This document shows positions 44,711 through 53,814 of a stretch of 64,000 nucleotides of DNA, piece by piece. Position numbers and translations under genes: made by a program. The notes under the pieces are model-generated. The model was not told where the DNA came from. It did not search any database and worked only from the letters and a program-made list of their open reading frames with translations. Where the stretch lies: positions 186,001 to 250,000 of the forward strand of contig NZ_JABJVV010000005.1 of the NCBI RefSeq assembly GCF_013155545.1. Reading direction: 5' to 3'. Within the stretch, counting starts at the first letter, position 1. Each line of letters begins with the position of its first letter. This DNA comes from Caenimonas soli. Its GTDB lineage: Bacteria > Pseudomonadota > Gammaproteobacteria > Burkholderiales > Burkholderiaceae_C.

Positions 44711-45801
44711 CGGGCGCTCCCTGGTCCGGCGGCCGAGACGCGCGTTGGTCCGCGCAGCCCGGTGAGCACCAGGGCACCATCGGCCAGCGCCGCGAACCCG
44801 AGCACGGGCCCGGCGCGAGTCGCGCCGAGCTTGCGAAAGCTGCGGCCGTGGTCACGGCTGGCCAGCAGGTCGCCGCCATTGGTGCCGAGCAGCACCGTGC
44901 CGTCGGGCAGCCGCCGCCCGTGGGTGAAGCTGGCGCCGCCGGCGTCGCGCGTATCGACCTGGGTCCAGCTGATACCGCTGTCAGTGGTCAACCAGGCGTT
45001 GCCCACCATGCCGTATGCCAGCCATCGTTCCTTGTTGAGCATGAGTACGCCGAAGTAGGTTCCTGAATAGGGTGTGGGATGCGCGGCGAAGGTCTTGCCG
45101 CCATCATCCGAGGAGAAAACCGAGCCCTGCTCGCCGACGAGCACGATGCGCTCGTCCACCGCGGCGACGCTGTAGAGATGCCGCCCTTTGGGGTTGGGGA
45201 TGCGCCCCGTCCACGAACGCCATGACATGCCCCCATCCTCGGTGGCCAGCGCCAGGCCGTAGGCGCCCACCAGGATGCCGCGCTTGCCGGTGGTAAAGAG
45301 AACATCCAGCCACGGCTTGTCGGCGCCCTCCGTCACCAGCCGTTGCGCATCGGCCAGCATGGCCTTGCCGGCCGCGATGGTGGGGTCGGAAGATAACTTG
45401 ACGGCGTCGAGCACGAGCTGCGCGGCCTGCACGCCGTCCAGCTTCCGGCTCCACGTCGCGCCCGCGTCCGTGCTGTGCAGGACCACGCCCCCGTGCCCCA
45501 CCGCCCAGCCCAGTTCCGGCGCGGGGAAACTCACCTGCGTGAGTGTGACGCTGACCGGCACGGCCGCCTGCTTCCACGAGACTCCGTCATCGTCGGAGTA
45601 CAGAATGACCCCGCGCTCGCCCACGCTGACCAGCCGGCGGCCGGCCTGTGTCACGGCCAGCTGCGCCACGCCCGCCGCCTTGGCGCTGGAGCGCGCCGGG
45701 CGCTGCAGCGGGTCTACCTGAGCCCGCACAGGCAGCTGCAAGACGCCGAACAGCACGGCCGCCGCCAACGCAGGCCAACGGAACGGGGAGCGGTTCACCA
45801 T
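44707..45801 (-). CDS. Exported YCF48/BNR-repeat beta-propeller protein
   Basis: A 364-residue protein with a signal peptide (cleavage near residue 27, PVRA). It has repeated BNR/YCF48 units such as ILYSDDDGVSWKQ, VLHSTDAGATW, LATEDGGMSW, VFSSDDGGKTF and LASRDHGRSF, which form a seven-bladed propeller. Its stop overlaps the MMPL start (ATGA) and its start overlaps the SDR stop. In related clusters this protein accompanies the MMPL transporter, perhaps as a periplasmic partner. Confidence 0.88.
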   Translation of the reverse strand: MVNRSPFRWPALAAAVLFGVLQLPVRAQVDPLQRPARSSAKAAGVAQLAVTQAGRRLVSVGERGVILYSDDDGVSWKQAAVPVSVTLTQVSFPAPELGWAVGHGGVVLHSTDAGATWSRKLDGVQAAQLVLDAVKLSSDPTIAAGKAMLADAQRLVTEGADKPWLDVLFTTGKRGILVGAYGLALATEDGGMSWRSWTGRIPNPKGRHLYSVAAVDERIVLVGEQGSVFSSDDGGKTFAAHPTPYSGTYFGVLMLNKERWLAYGMVGNAWLTTDSGISWTQVDTRDAGGASFTHGRRLPDGTVLLGTNGGDLLASRDHGRSFRKLGATRAGPVLGFAALADGALVLTGLRGPTRVSAAGPGSAR

Positions 45802-46562
45802 GCCGTGGTACCTCCGTCGATGGCGAAATCCGCACCGGTCACCCAGGCCGACTCGTCGCTGGCCAGGTACAACGCGCAATAGGCGACGTCCTCCGGCGTG
45901 CCCACGCGCCCGTTCAGCATCAGCTTGCGTTTCATCGGCGCGAACCAGTTGGCGTCGTCGATCAGCGGCGCGGTGGCGCCGGTGCGGACCAGGCCGGGCG
46001 AGATGCTGTTGGCGCGGATGCCATGCGTTCCGCCTTCCATTGCCAGCTGGCGGGTCATGGCGATAACGCCGCCCTTCCCCGCCGCGTGCGCCAGCGCCGG
46101 CAGCACCTCGTAAGCCATCTTTCCCGAGACCGAGCCGCAATTGATGATGGAGCCACCGCCGCGCTGCTTCAGGTGCGGCCATGCCGCCTTGACCAGGTTG
46201 AACACGATGTCAAGTTCACCGCGCATGGTGGTGCTCCACATCTCGCAGGTCATGTCTTCGATCCAGGCCATACGGGCCACAGCCGCGTTGTTGTAGACCA
46301 CGTCGACGCCGCCGAACGAGTTCACCGCGTACTCGACCAGCCGGCGAGCTTGCCCCGGATCGCAAGGATCGCAATCCGGCAGGCCCACGGCTTCGCCGCC
46401 GCGCGCGCGGATCGCCTCGAGCGTTGCCTGGCACGCGACGGGGTCGATGTCGCATCCGACCACGCGCGCTCCCTCGGCGGCGAACAGGAGTGCCGCGGCG
46501 CGTCCCATCCCGCTTCCTATACCGGTGATCACGGTCACCTTGTCTTGCAGGCGCGCACTCAT
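45795..46562 (-). CDS. Short-chain dehydrogenase with His in place of the catalytic Tyr
   Basis: A 255-residue classical SDR by fold: cofactor loop TGIGSGMGRA at 13-22, NNAAVA at 91-96, active-site serine S144 (NCGS) and lysine K163. The Tyr of YxxxK is H159 here (AHAAGKGGV). A tyrosine at 151 is close but not in the usual position. The activity may be altered, or the protein may belong to a subgroup with HxxxK. It lies inside the MMPL/DUF1329 operon. Confidence 0.86.
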   Translation of the reverse strand: MSARLQDKVTVITGIGSGMGRAAALLFAAEGARVVGCDIDPVACQATLEAIRARGGEAVGLPDCDPCDPGQARRLVEYAVNSFGGVDVVYNNAAVARMAWIEDMTCEMWSTTMRGELDIVFNLVKAAWPHLKQRGGGSIINCGSVSGKMAYEVLPALAHAAGKGGVIAMTRQLAMEGGTHGIRANSISPGLVRTGATAPLIDDANWFAPMKRKLMLNGRVGTPEDVAYCALYLASDESAWVTGADFAIDGGTTAW

Positions 46563-46566
46563 GGTG

Positions 46567-47925
46567 TCACCGCCCCATCGCCGCCAGCGCGTCCGGCGTG
46601 AAGAAGGAGTCGCCCTTGCGATCGACCAGTCCCCAGAACGGGCCGCTGGTGTAGTCCGCCTGGCCGGAGATGACAAAGGCGCCCGTCAGGTGGTTGTGCG
46701 ACGAGTAGGCGGCCTTGGTATGCACGAACGGGCCTTCGTAGACGATCATCGGCAGGCCGTGATTGCTGCGCCACAGCTGGTTCTGGGCGTCCCACAGATC
46801 GGCCCACACCGCGCCCCAGGTGTCCTCGTCCAGGTAGAAGGTCCGCTTGGGCACGACGTGCCGCTTGCCGTCGGCCAAAGTCGCCTCCACGACCCATACG
46901 CGGTGCAGTTCCCAGCGCATTGCGTCGGGGTTGAGGTGACGCGAGCCCATCCGTCCTTCCACTGGCTGCAGGTGGAACTTGTGCGTGTTGTAGGGAATGA
47001 GCATTTCCTTCTTGCCGATCAGCTTGTAGTTGTAGCGGTCCAAGGCACCGTTGTAGATCTGCGTCTCATCGTAGTTCTCCAGGCCCGATGTGACGTCGTT
47101 GGGCGTGTCGTACGCCACCGTGGGTGCCTTGCGCACCCGGCGCTGCCCGGCCAGGTACTGCCAGGCCTGGGTGTCATGTGTCATGCCGAAGTGCAGAAGG
47201 AAGGACTCGCCGGCCTTGAAAGCGGGCTCGCTCTGGCGCAGCAGCGCGCGGGTATGCGTGCCGCTCTTGAGGGTCTCGGGCGAACCATCCTTGAAGTAGT
47301 AGGGGAACTGCCACATCACCCAGCCGCGCGAGATGTGCGTGCGCTTGCCTTCGGCCGTGGACATGTAGTTGGAGTAGTGCAGCAGCGCCGTGTCGCCCTG
47401 GTACATCAGGTTCTGGTTCCACATCGCCTCGTGCCCGGTCTTGGGAACCGGGAAGGGAATGCCCCCGTAAGCGCCTTCGAGGTAGACGCCATTGGCGCTG
47501 GTCTTGGCCCGGGTGGCATTTTTGAAGGTGTTCTCGTAGACCCACTGCGGCGCGGCGGCCGTGCGATGCGTGGGGTAGACGTCGATGCGGAAGGTCTTGG
47601 GGTGCGCCGTGAGCAAGGCCTTTGCGCCGTCCGGCAGCTTGTCCGCGTACTTGCCCATGTTGTCAGCCGTCACCGCGTAGAGCGGCTTCTCGCTGGCAAA
47701 GGGGTCCGGGCGCGGCGTGCCCGATTTGTAGCCCGAGGGAACCGAGGTGTAGCCTCCGGTCCACGCGGGAATGGTCCCCTCCTTGTTGCCGGCACGTTCG
47801 GCCCCCATCGGGGTGAGCGTGGTCTTGAGCTGCGCCGCCTCTTCGGCGGTCACCGCCGCCCGCGCCATGGGGACGCAGGCCAGGGCGGCCACGAGTGCAA
47901 GCTTGAGTCTGCTGGTGTTGGGCAT
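46567..47925 (-). CDS. DUF1329 periplasmic/outer-membrane-associated protein
   Basis: A 452-residue protein with a signal peptide of about 23 residues. The family hallmarks are the N-terminal GAERAGNKEGTIPAWTGGYT, the HRTAAAPQWVYENT segment and the C-terminal SGPFWGLVDRKGDSFFTPDALAAM. Of two tandem ATGs the second (47925) is better spaced from AGGAG. DUF1329 proteins have a LolB-like fold by some predictions and are nearly always encoded next to DUF1302, as here. Confidence 0.92.
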   Translation of the reverse strand: MPNTSRLKLALVAALACVPMARAAVTAEEAAQLKTTLTPMGAERAGNKEGTIPAWTGGYTSVPSGYKSGTPRPDPFASEKPLYAVTADNMGKYADKLPDGAKALLTAHPKTFRIDVYPTHRTAAAPQWVYENTFKNATRAKTSANGVYLEGAYGGIPFPVPKTGHEAMWNQNLMYQGDTALLHYSNYMSTAEGKRTHISRGWVMWQFPYYFKDGSPETLKSGTHTRALLRQSEPAFKAGESFLLHFGMTHDTQAWQYLAGQRRVRKAPTVAYDTPNDVTSGLENYDETQIYNGALDRYNYKLIGKKEMLIPYNTHKFHLQPVEGRMGSRHLNPDAMRWELHRVWVVEATLADGKRHVVPKRTFYLDEDTWGAVWADLWDAQNQLWRSNHGLPMIVYEGPFVHTKAAYSSHNHLTGAFVISGQADYTSGPFWGLVDRKGDSFFTPDALAAMGR

Positions 47926-47947
47926 CATTGTCTCCTGTCAGGTCTAT

Positions 47948-49624
47948 CTAAAAGCTGCGCTGCAGGTTGAAGGACACGAAGTCGCGGTCCTTCAAGTACT
48001 GCTTGTAGCCCAGCGTGTTGGAAGCATTGAAGTACGGGCCTGCGGGGCCGAGGTAGTGAGTCCAGTTCAGGCCGAAGCGCCACGCCTGCCGGTAGACGCC
48101 GTTGATGCCGATGCTCAGGTCGCCGGTTTTAGCCGCCCACCCGGTCACCGAGGAGTTGCCGCTGATGTTGTAGCCCAGGCCGATGGGCACGCTCACGTCC
48201 AAACCATCGACAAGCACGTTGAAGTAGTTGGTCGTGAAGATCATCCGCATGGCCGCCGCATCACGGTCGGCGCTTGGGTCCAGCGCGGCGGCATTCTTGG
48301 TGATGCTGGTGCGCCGGTTCCACGCAACCTCCGCGAGCAAGGACGAACTGCGCCAGAAAGCGGCTGGTCCGTTGACGGCGATCATCGAAGCCTGTGCGTG
48401 CGCTGTTTTTCCGACGGGGTAGGCGGGGCTGTAGCGGTTGTCCGACAGGTTGCTGGTGGACACGCCTGGGTTGGCGAGCGGCATGTTGCGGCGAACGGAC
48501 ACTTCGGCCGCGTAGTTGATGCCGCCAAGCGTCGTGGTGGCGCTGGCGCCGAAGGCCTTGATGCCCTCCGGATAGGTAAAGATGAAGTCGCCGACCTGGC
48601 CGGTCGCCGCGTTAAAACCATTGCCCGCACGCAGGTAGGTGACCGGCGCTTTGGCGTTGTAGCGGATCGCGTACAAGCCGTAGTCAATCTCCCCGCCCTC
48701 GGGGCGGAAGCGCAGTTGGGTACCCCACTGACCGCTGCGCTTGGCCTTCTGGTCCTGCCCGCGGAAGAATGCCGCCGGCCCGCCACCGGGCGCCATGGGC
48801 GCGCCGACGATCAACCGCTCGCCCGCATTGAGCAGCACGTCTCCGCCTGAGAAGTAGCTGCCGGCCTCCGGTAAGCGGATCATGGGCGAGCGGGCCTGCA
48901 CGTAGGCGGCCACGGAAAGACTAGGATTTAATTCAAGCTGACCCGATACCTGCTCGACCGGCCGCAGGATCTCCTTGAACTGCGAGCCGGGAACCGTGAC
49001 GAGCTTGATGATGTCCAGCGGCGCCAACCCGCCGGCGATGCCGTTATCGCCAAAGAAGAGGCTTTCGCCCCAGGTCTGGGCGAACCGGCCCACGCGGAAG
49101 CTGCCGGCCATGCCGTTGGCGAACTCCGTGCGTCCGAACACGAAGGCATCGAGCAGCTCGATCTTGCGTCCGTGGATTTCGCGCGTGGCTCCCGGGAACT
49201 GGTTGAAAGGCACGCTCAAGGCGTTCCAGGTGGCCGCGGAGGTGTTGTCGTTGCGGTTGTTGTAGACCGAGTCGTACCAGGCGGCGGCGCTGACGCGCAG
49301 GCCCACGTCCTTGTACGACGCGTCGAACTCGGTCAACCAGTCCACGCGGTTCGAGACGATGCCCTTGTTGAAGCTGCGGTCCCCGTCGTCCAGGTTGGCC
49401 GGCGCGACCAATTTCGGGTCCTGGCTCTTGAGGCGCCGCATCGTGCTGTACTTGAACGTGTTGTCCCAGCGCAGCTTCGTATCGCCCCCGCCCATATCGA
49501 ATTCCATGGCCATGGCCGCGGGCGCGGTGCACAAGGCCATCGCGAGCGCGCCGAGCCGCCAGGGCGGCCTCGCCGCCTTGCGGCGCCGCCCAGGACGGGC
49601 GTTGATTGTCGATTGAATCTGCAT
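47948..49624 (-). CDS. DUF1302 outer-membrane protein
   Basis: A 558-residue exported protein. The signal peptide ends near residue 39 (PAAMA), after an unusually basic N-terminus. The mature part has many alternating beta strands, and the last residue is F (FNLQRSF), which fits an outer-membrane barrel. DUF1302/DUF1329 pairs are often found in clusters for steroid or aromatic catabolism. It could be the entry pore for the hydrophobic substrate; this is inference. Confidence 0.9.
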   Translation of the reverse strand: MQIQSTINARPGRRRKAARPPWRLGALAMALCTAPAAMAMEFDMGGGDTKLRWDNTFKYSTMRRLKSQDPKLVAPANLDDGDRSFNKGIVSNRVDWLTEFDASYKDVGLRVSAAAWYDSVYNNRNDNTSAATWNALSVPFNQFPGATREIHGRKIELLDAFVFGRTEFANGMAGSFRVGRFAQTWGESLFFGDNGIAGGLAPLDIIKLVTVPGSQFKEILRPVEQVSGQLELNPSLSVAAYVQARSPMIRLPEAGSYFSGGDVLLNAGERLIVGAPMAPGGGPAAFFRGQDQKAKRSGQWGTQLRFRPEGGEIDYGLYAIRYNAKAPVTYLRAGNGFNAATGQVGDFIFTYPEGIKAFGASATTTLGGINYAAEVSVRRNMPLANPGVSTSNLSDNRYSPAYPVGKTAHAQASMIAVNGPAAFWRSSSLLAEVAWNRRTSITKNAAALDPSADRDAAAMRMIFTTNYFNVLVDGLDVSVPIGLGYNISGNSSVTGWAAKTGDLSIGINGVYRQAWRFGLNWTHYLGPAGPYFNASNTLGYKQYLKDRDFVSFNLQRSF

Positions 49625-49714
49625 GGCGTTCTCCTCGTTGGTTGGGGTGTGTTTGGGCAAAGCGTCGCCCGCGGGAGTCCGGCCGGCTCCCGTTTGCGGT
49701 TGTGCGGTGTGGCT

Positions 49715-50182
49715 TTAAAGAGGTGTGCCGTCCGGCGCGAAGCGGTCGCCGAAATCGAACATATCCTCGGTTTCGTCGCCCTCGTAGTACTGGATCTCCC
49801 ACCAGTTGTGGTCCAGGTCCTCGAGGTAGAACGAATACACGCCGTGCTGGAACTGCGTGCCGCGGACGTTGCGGATGCCGTAACGGTCCTTGTGGGCCAG
49901 TGCAGCCGCGTGGGCGGCATCCACCGCCTCCCGGGACTCGACATCGAGCCCCCAGTGGTTCATCACGGTGACAGGATGCAGCTTGTCGCCGGACTGGATG
50001 CACACCACGTGCGACGACGGGCCGCAGCGGGTCACCATGGCGCCGGAGGAATGGCGGGCCACCTCCAGGCCAAGGAATTCCTCGTAGAACCTGCGTGTGG
50101 CAGAGAGGTCGTAAACCTCGAGGGTGCCATGGCTCAGGACGCGAGGCCGTACCACCGGATCGATTGGGTCTGCTGTCTTCAT
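49715..50182 (-). CDS. Single-domain VOC-fold protein
   Basis: A 155-residue vicinal oxygen chelate protein. It has one module pair with GTLEVYDLSATRRFYEEFLGLEV at the start, VMNHWGLDVES with a candidate histidine ligand and the closing YLEDLDHNWWEIQYYEGDE with the glutamate ligand. It may be a dioxygenase, glyoxalase or isomerase. The start ATG 50182 fits the fold. It lies between the reductase and the DUF1302 gene. Confidence 0.82.
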   Translation of the reverse strand: MKTADPIDPVVRPRVLSHGTLEVYDLSATRRFYEEFLGLEVARHSSGAMVTRCGPSSHVVCIQSGDKLHPVTVMNHWGLDVESREAVDAAHAAALAHKDRYGIRNVRGTQFQHGVYSFYLEDLDHNWWEIQYYEGDETEDMFDFGDRFAPDGTPL

Positions 50183-50202
50183 CGTCAGCTCCTTGTTGCT
50201 GC

Positions 50203-51243
50203 TCAGATCCGCGCCCGCGCCCGGTCGGCGGCGTCGAGGAACGAGTCGGCGAAGAACTCGCCGGGGGGAAGGCCGCACTGCGAGGGGAAATCACGCTTGG
50301 CGGAGTCGACGACGACCGGCGCCCCGCAGGCATAGACCTGATGCCCGGACAGATCGGGAAAGTCCTCCATCACGGCGCGATGAACGAACCCGGCGCGCCC
50401 TCGCCAGTCGCAGCCCCGTGTTGCATCCGACAGCACCGGCACGAAGCGGAACGCCGGGTTGTCCGATGCGTATTGCTTGACCCACGCCAGGTCGTACAGG
50501 TCGGCGCGCGTGCGGCCGCCCCAGTAGAGCGTCATGGGGCGGGCCAGCCGCTTGTGCGCCACATACTGGAGAATCGACTTGATCGGAGCAAAACCGGTGC
50601 CGCTGGCCAGGAAGACGACCGGCTTGTCGCTGTCCTCTCGCAGGAAAAAAGTCCCCAGCGGCACTTCCATTCGAACCAGGTCGCGCACCTTCATATGCTC
50701 GAACACATGGTCGGTGAACACGCCGCCGGGGGTGTGCCGCACATGAAGCTCGATGTCCAGTGCGCCCTCGATCGAAGGCGCCGAGGCGATGGAGTAGGCG
50801 CGCCGCTCGCCGCCCGGAAGCAGCACCTCCATGTACTGCCCCGCCAGGAAAGTGAGGTTCTCGTTCATGGGCAGCTTGATGCGCAGGACCATCACATCCG
50901 GCGCTGCCCGGTGTATCTGCATCACCCGGCCCGGCGTGACGCGGGTGCGAATGCTGGCCATGACGTCCAGTTCCTGGACTTCGACCACCAGGTCTCCCAG
51001 CGGCTGCGCCTGGCACAGCAGCGCGTAGCCCTGCTCCCGCTCTTGAAGCGAGAGGTACAGGGGATGCACGTGCCCGTGATCGACCCGGCCCTGCACGATG
51101 CGGCCGCGGCAGGTGCGGCAGGCACCTGCACGGCAGCTGTAGGGAACGGCGATACCCGCATCGTGGCTGGCCTTCAGGATGCTCTGGCCGTCGGGCACCT
51201 GGAACCGGCGGCCACTGGGCGCCAGCGTAACTTCAAATGGCAT
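50203..51243 (-). CDS. Plant-type ferredoxin fused to NAD(P)H flavin reductase
   Basis: A 346-residue electron-transfer protein for an oxygenase. The N-terminal [2Fe-2S] ferredoxin has C37, C42, C45 and C77. Next come the FAD-binding RAYSIASAP region (about 160-175) and the NAD-binding VFLASGTGFAPIKSIL and VYACGAP. This order matches oxygenase reductases of the AscD, BenC or monooxygenase type. No oxygenase large subunit is encoded in this window, so its partner is elsewhere or lost. Confidence 0.92.
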   Translation of the reverse strand: MPFEVTLAPSGRRFQVPDGQSILKASHDAGIAVPYSCRAGACRTCRGRIVQGRVDHGHVHPLYLSLQEREQGYALLCQAQPLGDLVVEVQELDVMASIRTRVTPGRVMQIHRAAPDVMVLRIKLPMNENLTFLAGQYMEVLLPGGERRAYSIASAPSIEGALDIELHVRHTPGGVFTDHVFEHMKVRDLVRMEVPLGTFFLREDSDKPVVFLASGTGFAPIKSILQYVAHKRLARPMTLYWGGRTRADLYDLAWVKQYASDNPAFRFVPVLSDATRGCDWRGRAGFVHRAVMEDFPDLSGHQVYACGAPVVVDSAKRDFPSQCGLPPGEFFADSFLDAADRARARI

Positions 51244-51288
51244 TCATGTCTCCTGTGTCACGTACATCGCGTGACCACTGCATGAAAT

Positions 51289-52278
51289 TTATCCGGCGGA
51301 CCGGGCCGCGTCGAATGAAGAGTGCGAATGGCCGGAATCAGCCGCCGAAATCGCTTCAACGGATGTTCCGCCGGCGAGGCGTGCCACGCATTCGCGCAGC
51401 CAAACTTGCGCGGGGTCGCGGTTGTAGCGCTCGTGCCACTGCTGGGTGACATTGATCTGCGGGCATTCGAACGGCAGTTCGAGGACCTGTAGGCCCACCT
51501 CTTGCCGGAACGCCTGCGCCAGCGTCTCCGGCAGCACGGCGAGCATGTCCGAGCAGGCGACCATCCGATCAAGGCCCGCCAGGTGCGCGAGCTTGACGGC
51601 GACGCGGCGAGTGGCCCCTTGCGTGGCGAACAACCGATCGGCGTGTTCCGCATAAACCGCATAGCTTCCACCCGTGGGGTGGTACTCGATGAACGAAGCG
51701 GTCATGAACTGCTCGAGCGTCAGCACCTCGCTGATCGTCGGATGGTCCGGCCGCGCGACGCATACGAAGCGCGAGGTGCGCAGCCGCTGCCGGAAAAATC
51801 CCGCACCGAGCGGGTTGAGCGCGCCGATCGCCAAGTCGATGTCGCCGCTGGTCATCAGCTCCGCAATGCCGTGGCGCGACAGCGGTACGGTTTCTATCGT
51901 CACCTTGGGCGCCACCTGCTGCAGGTGCCCCAGCATCAGTGGCAACAGGCCCATTTGCCCCATGTCGCTGATGGCCAGCCGAAAGTGCCTGTCGCTCTCG
52001 CGCGCGTCGAACGAACCGCGATGCTCGACGGTCTGGCGGATCTGCTGCAAGGCGGCCTGGATCGGGTCGGCCATGGATTGCGCCAGCGGCGTCGGCATCA
52101 TTCCCTTCTCGGTGCGAACGAACAGCTCGTCGCCGAAGGCCTCCCGCAGCCGCCGCAACGCATTGCTCACCGCCGACTGCGTCACCCCGATCTGCTCGCC
52201 GGCGATCGTGGTGCTGCGCGTGCGCTGCACCGCGTCGAATACCACCAGCAGGTTCAGGTCCAGCGTATTGATGTTCAC
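51289..52278 (-). CDS. LysR-family regulator (NodD/PcpR-like)
   Basis: A 329-residue activator. The N-terminal helix-turn-helix (NTLDLNLLVVFDAVQRTRSTTIAGEQIGVTQSAVSNALRRLREAFGD) is of the NodD/LinR/PcpR subgroup, whose members often act on aromatic catabolic genes. I start it at the GTG at 52278, seven bases after GGAGG. A decayed copy of its C-terminus survives at 56,810-56,880. It probably controls the divergent dioxygenase operon and the reductase operon. Confidence 0.9.
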   Translation of the reverse strand: MNINTLDLNLLVVFDAVQRTRSTTIAGEQIGVTQSAVSNALRRLREAFGDELFVRTEKGMMPTPLAQSMADPIQAALQQIRQTVEHRGSFDARESDRHFRLAISDMGQMGLLPLMLGHLQQVAPKVTIETVPLSRHGIAELMTSGDIDLAIGALNPLGAGFFRQRLRTSRFVCVARPDHPTISEVLTLEQFMTASFIEYHPTGGSYAVYAEHADRLFATQGATRRVAVKLAHLAGLDRMVACSDMLAVLPETLAQAFRQEVGLQVLELPFECPQINVTQQWHERYNRDPAQVWLRECVARLAGGTSVEAISAADSGHSHSSFDAARSAG

Positions 52279-52305
52279 GGGCAAGCCTCCGCGAGGTGCG
52301 CGGCG

Positions 52306-52761
52306 CTATTTGCGCCAGGGATAGAAGCCGGCTGTCTGATCCGTGTAGTCGGGATCTATATAGATGAAGACGCGGCTGATCAACCGGTCGCGCACCTGGA
52401 ACGTCGTGCAGAAGCGCCCCGCAGTGCCGCCGTCGGGTTGCCACTTTCGGCCATCGACCAGCTCGCCCGAGCTCACGCCTTCGATGCAGACACGGTCGCC
52501 GTCCGACAGATAGCGGAACGACGACGCGTCGTGAGAGATCGAGCGGATGTAGGGCCCCAGGCTCTGGTACAGCCGGCCCAAGTCCTCCTTGCCGCGGGCC
52601 AGACCCCACTTGGGGAAGAGCAGCTCGACGTCGTCGGTCAGGAGCGCGAACACGTCGCCCTGGGCATCCATGGTCTTGAGGAACTCGCGGCAGAGCGCTT
52701 CATTGGCCGTATTCACTACTGTCTCCTGCTTTTGCACTTCATTCACCATTGACGAGTGCAT
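52306..52761 (-). CDS. SnoaL-like (NTF2-fold) protein
   Basis: A 151-residue NTF2-fold protein (EALCREFLKTMDAQGDVFALLTDDVELLFPKWG, then RDRLISRVFIYIDPDYTDQ). The role could be isomerase, dehydratase or hydrolase. It lies 27 bases upstream of lysR on the same strand and is divergent from the dioxygenase gene. An internal ATG at 52749 is an alternative start. Confidence 0.82.
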   Translation of the reverse strand: MHSSMVNEVQKQETVVNTANEALCREFLKTMDAQGDVFALLTDDVELLFPKWGLARGKEDLGRLYQSLGPYIRSISHDASSFRYLSDGDRVCIEGVSSGELVDGRKWQPDGGTAGRFCTTFQVRDRLISRVFIYIDPDYTDQTAGFYPWRK

Positions 52762-52816
52762 TCACCTATCGTAAAGTCCGACGCCTGATCTGTCAAATGC
52801 CACTGGAGTGATGAGC

Positions 52817-53764
52817 ATGAGCGCACCGTTTCGCTATCGACGCCTGGGCTATGTCGCCCTGAACGTTTCTGACATCGACAAGACCTCGCGTTTCGCGACC
52901 GAGGTTTTCGGCCTCGACCAGGTAGCGGAGGCGGCCGACGGCACGCGCTTCTTCCGATCCGGCCAGGCCCATCACGACGTGGTGGTGGCGCCCGCCGGGA
53001 AGCCGGGGTTCGTGCGCAGCGCCTGGGAGCTCGAACGCGACGCTGAGCTGGACATCGCCTTCGATCACTTCCGCGGCGCCGGAATGCAGCCGCAGTGGAT
53101 GAGTGACAAGGAGTGCGCGGGCCTGCGGCTGCAGCGCGCCTTTCGCGTTACCGATGCGGTCGCGGGCGCGACCTGGGAGTACTACGCCGAGATGACCTAC
53201 CTGTCGACGCCGCGCACCAACACGCTCACGACGTTCCAGGGCGGCAAGCACTTCGGCATGGCGGTGCCGGACTGCAAGGCCATGACAGGTCATGCCATTC
53301 AGCAGTTGGGCTTTCTGGTGTCGGACTACTTCGAAGGCAACGTGCTCTCGCTGATGCGTGCCTGGCCAAACCCCAACCACCACAGCATCGCCTTCGTTGA
53401 ATCGCCCGGCGCCGGCCCGCGCTTTCATCACCTTGCCTTCATGGTGCAGACCATCGACGACATCGGCCGCCTGCTCAACCGGGTCAAGCGCTACGGCGTC
53501 CAGGTGCAATGGGGCATCGGCCGGCATCCGACGTCGGGCAGCATCCACCTCTACATCTACGACCCCGACCACATCGTCTGGGAGTACACGCTGGGCATGG
53601 AGCAGTTCGCGGAACAAGGTGCCCGGCCGCCCAGGCGCTTCACGATCACGCCTGAGGAATTCGATCTCTGGGGGGCAGTGCCAGACTCATCGCACGCTGC
53701 GGACATGCCGCCGGTGCTGACGGCTGCACCTCACGCGGCGGAATTGCGATCGGTGATGGCCTGA
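52817..53764 (+). CDS. Extradiol ring-cleavage dioxygenase (two VOC modules)
   Basis: A 315-residue type I extradiol dioxygenase. The first VOC module (about 5-120) lacks metal ligands, as in BphC. The second carries a candidate His in GGKHFGMAVPDC, the second His in RFHHLAFMV and the Glu in IYDPDHIVWEYT. It should cleave a catechol-type ring next to the hydroxyls. The start ATG 52817 has GGAG eight bases upstream. The product would suit the hydrolase at 37,559. A vestige of a second copy of its 3' end is at 56,895-56,944. Confidence 0.9.
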   Translation: MSAPFRYRRLGYVALNVSDIDKTSRFATEVFGLDQVAEAADGTRFFRSGQAHHDVVVAPAGKPGFVRSAWELERDAELDIAFDHFRGAGMQPQWMSDKECAGLRLQRAFRVTDAVAGATWEYYAEMTYLSTPRTNTLTTFQGGKHFGMAVPDCKAMTGHAIQQLGFLVSDYFEGNVLSLMRAWPNPNHHSIAFVESPGAGPRFHHLAFMVQTIDDIGRLLNRVKRYGVQVQWGIGRHPTSGSIHLYIYDPDHIVWEYTLGMEQFAEQGARPPRRFTITPEEFDLWGAVPDSSHAADMPPVLTAAPHAAELRSVMA

Positions 53765-53814
53765 ATTCACGGCGTGCATTGGTTTTCAATGCGGCGCTGC
53801 GGCAGACTGCAGCC

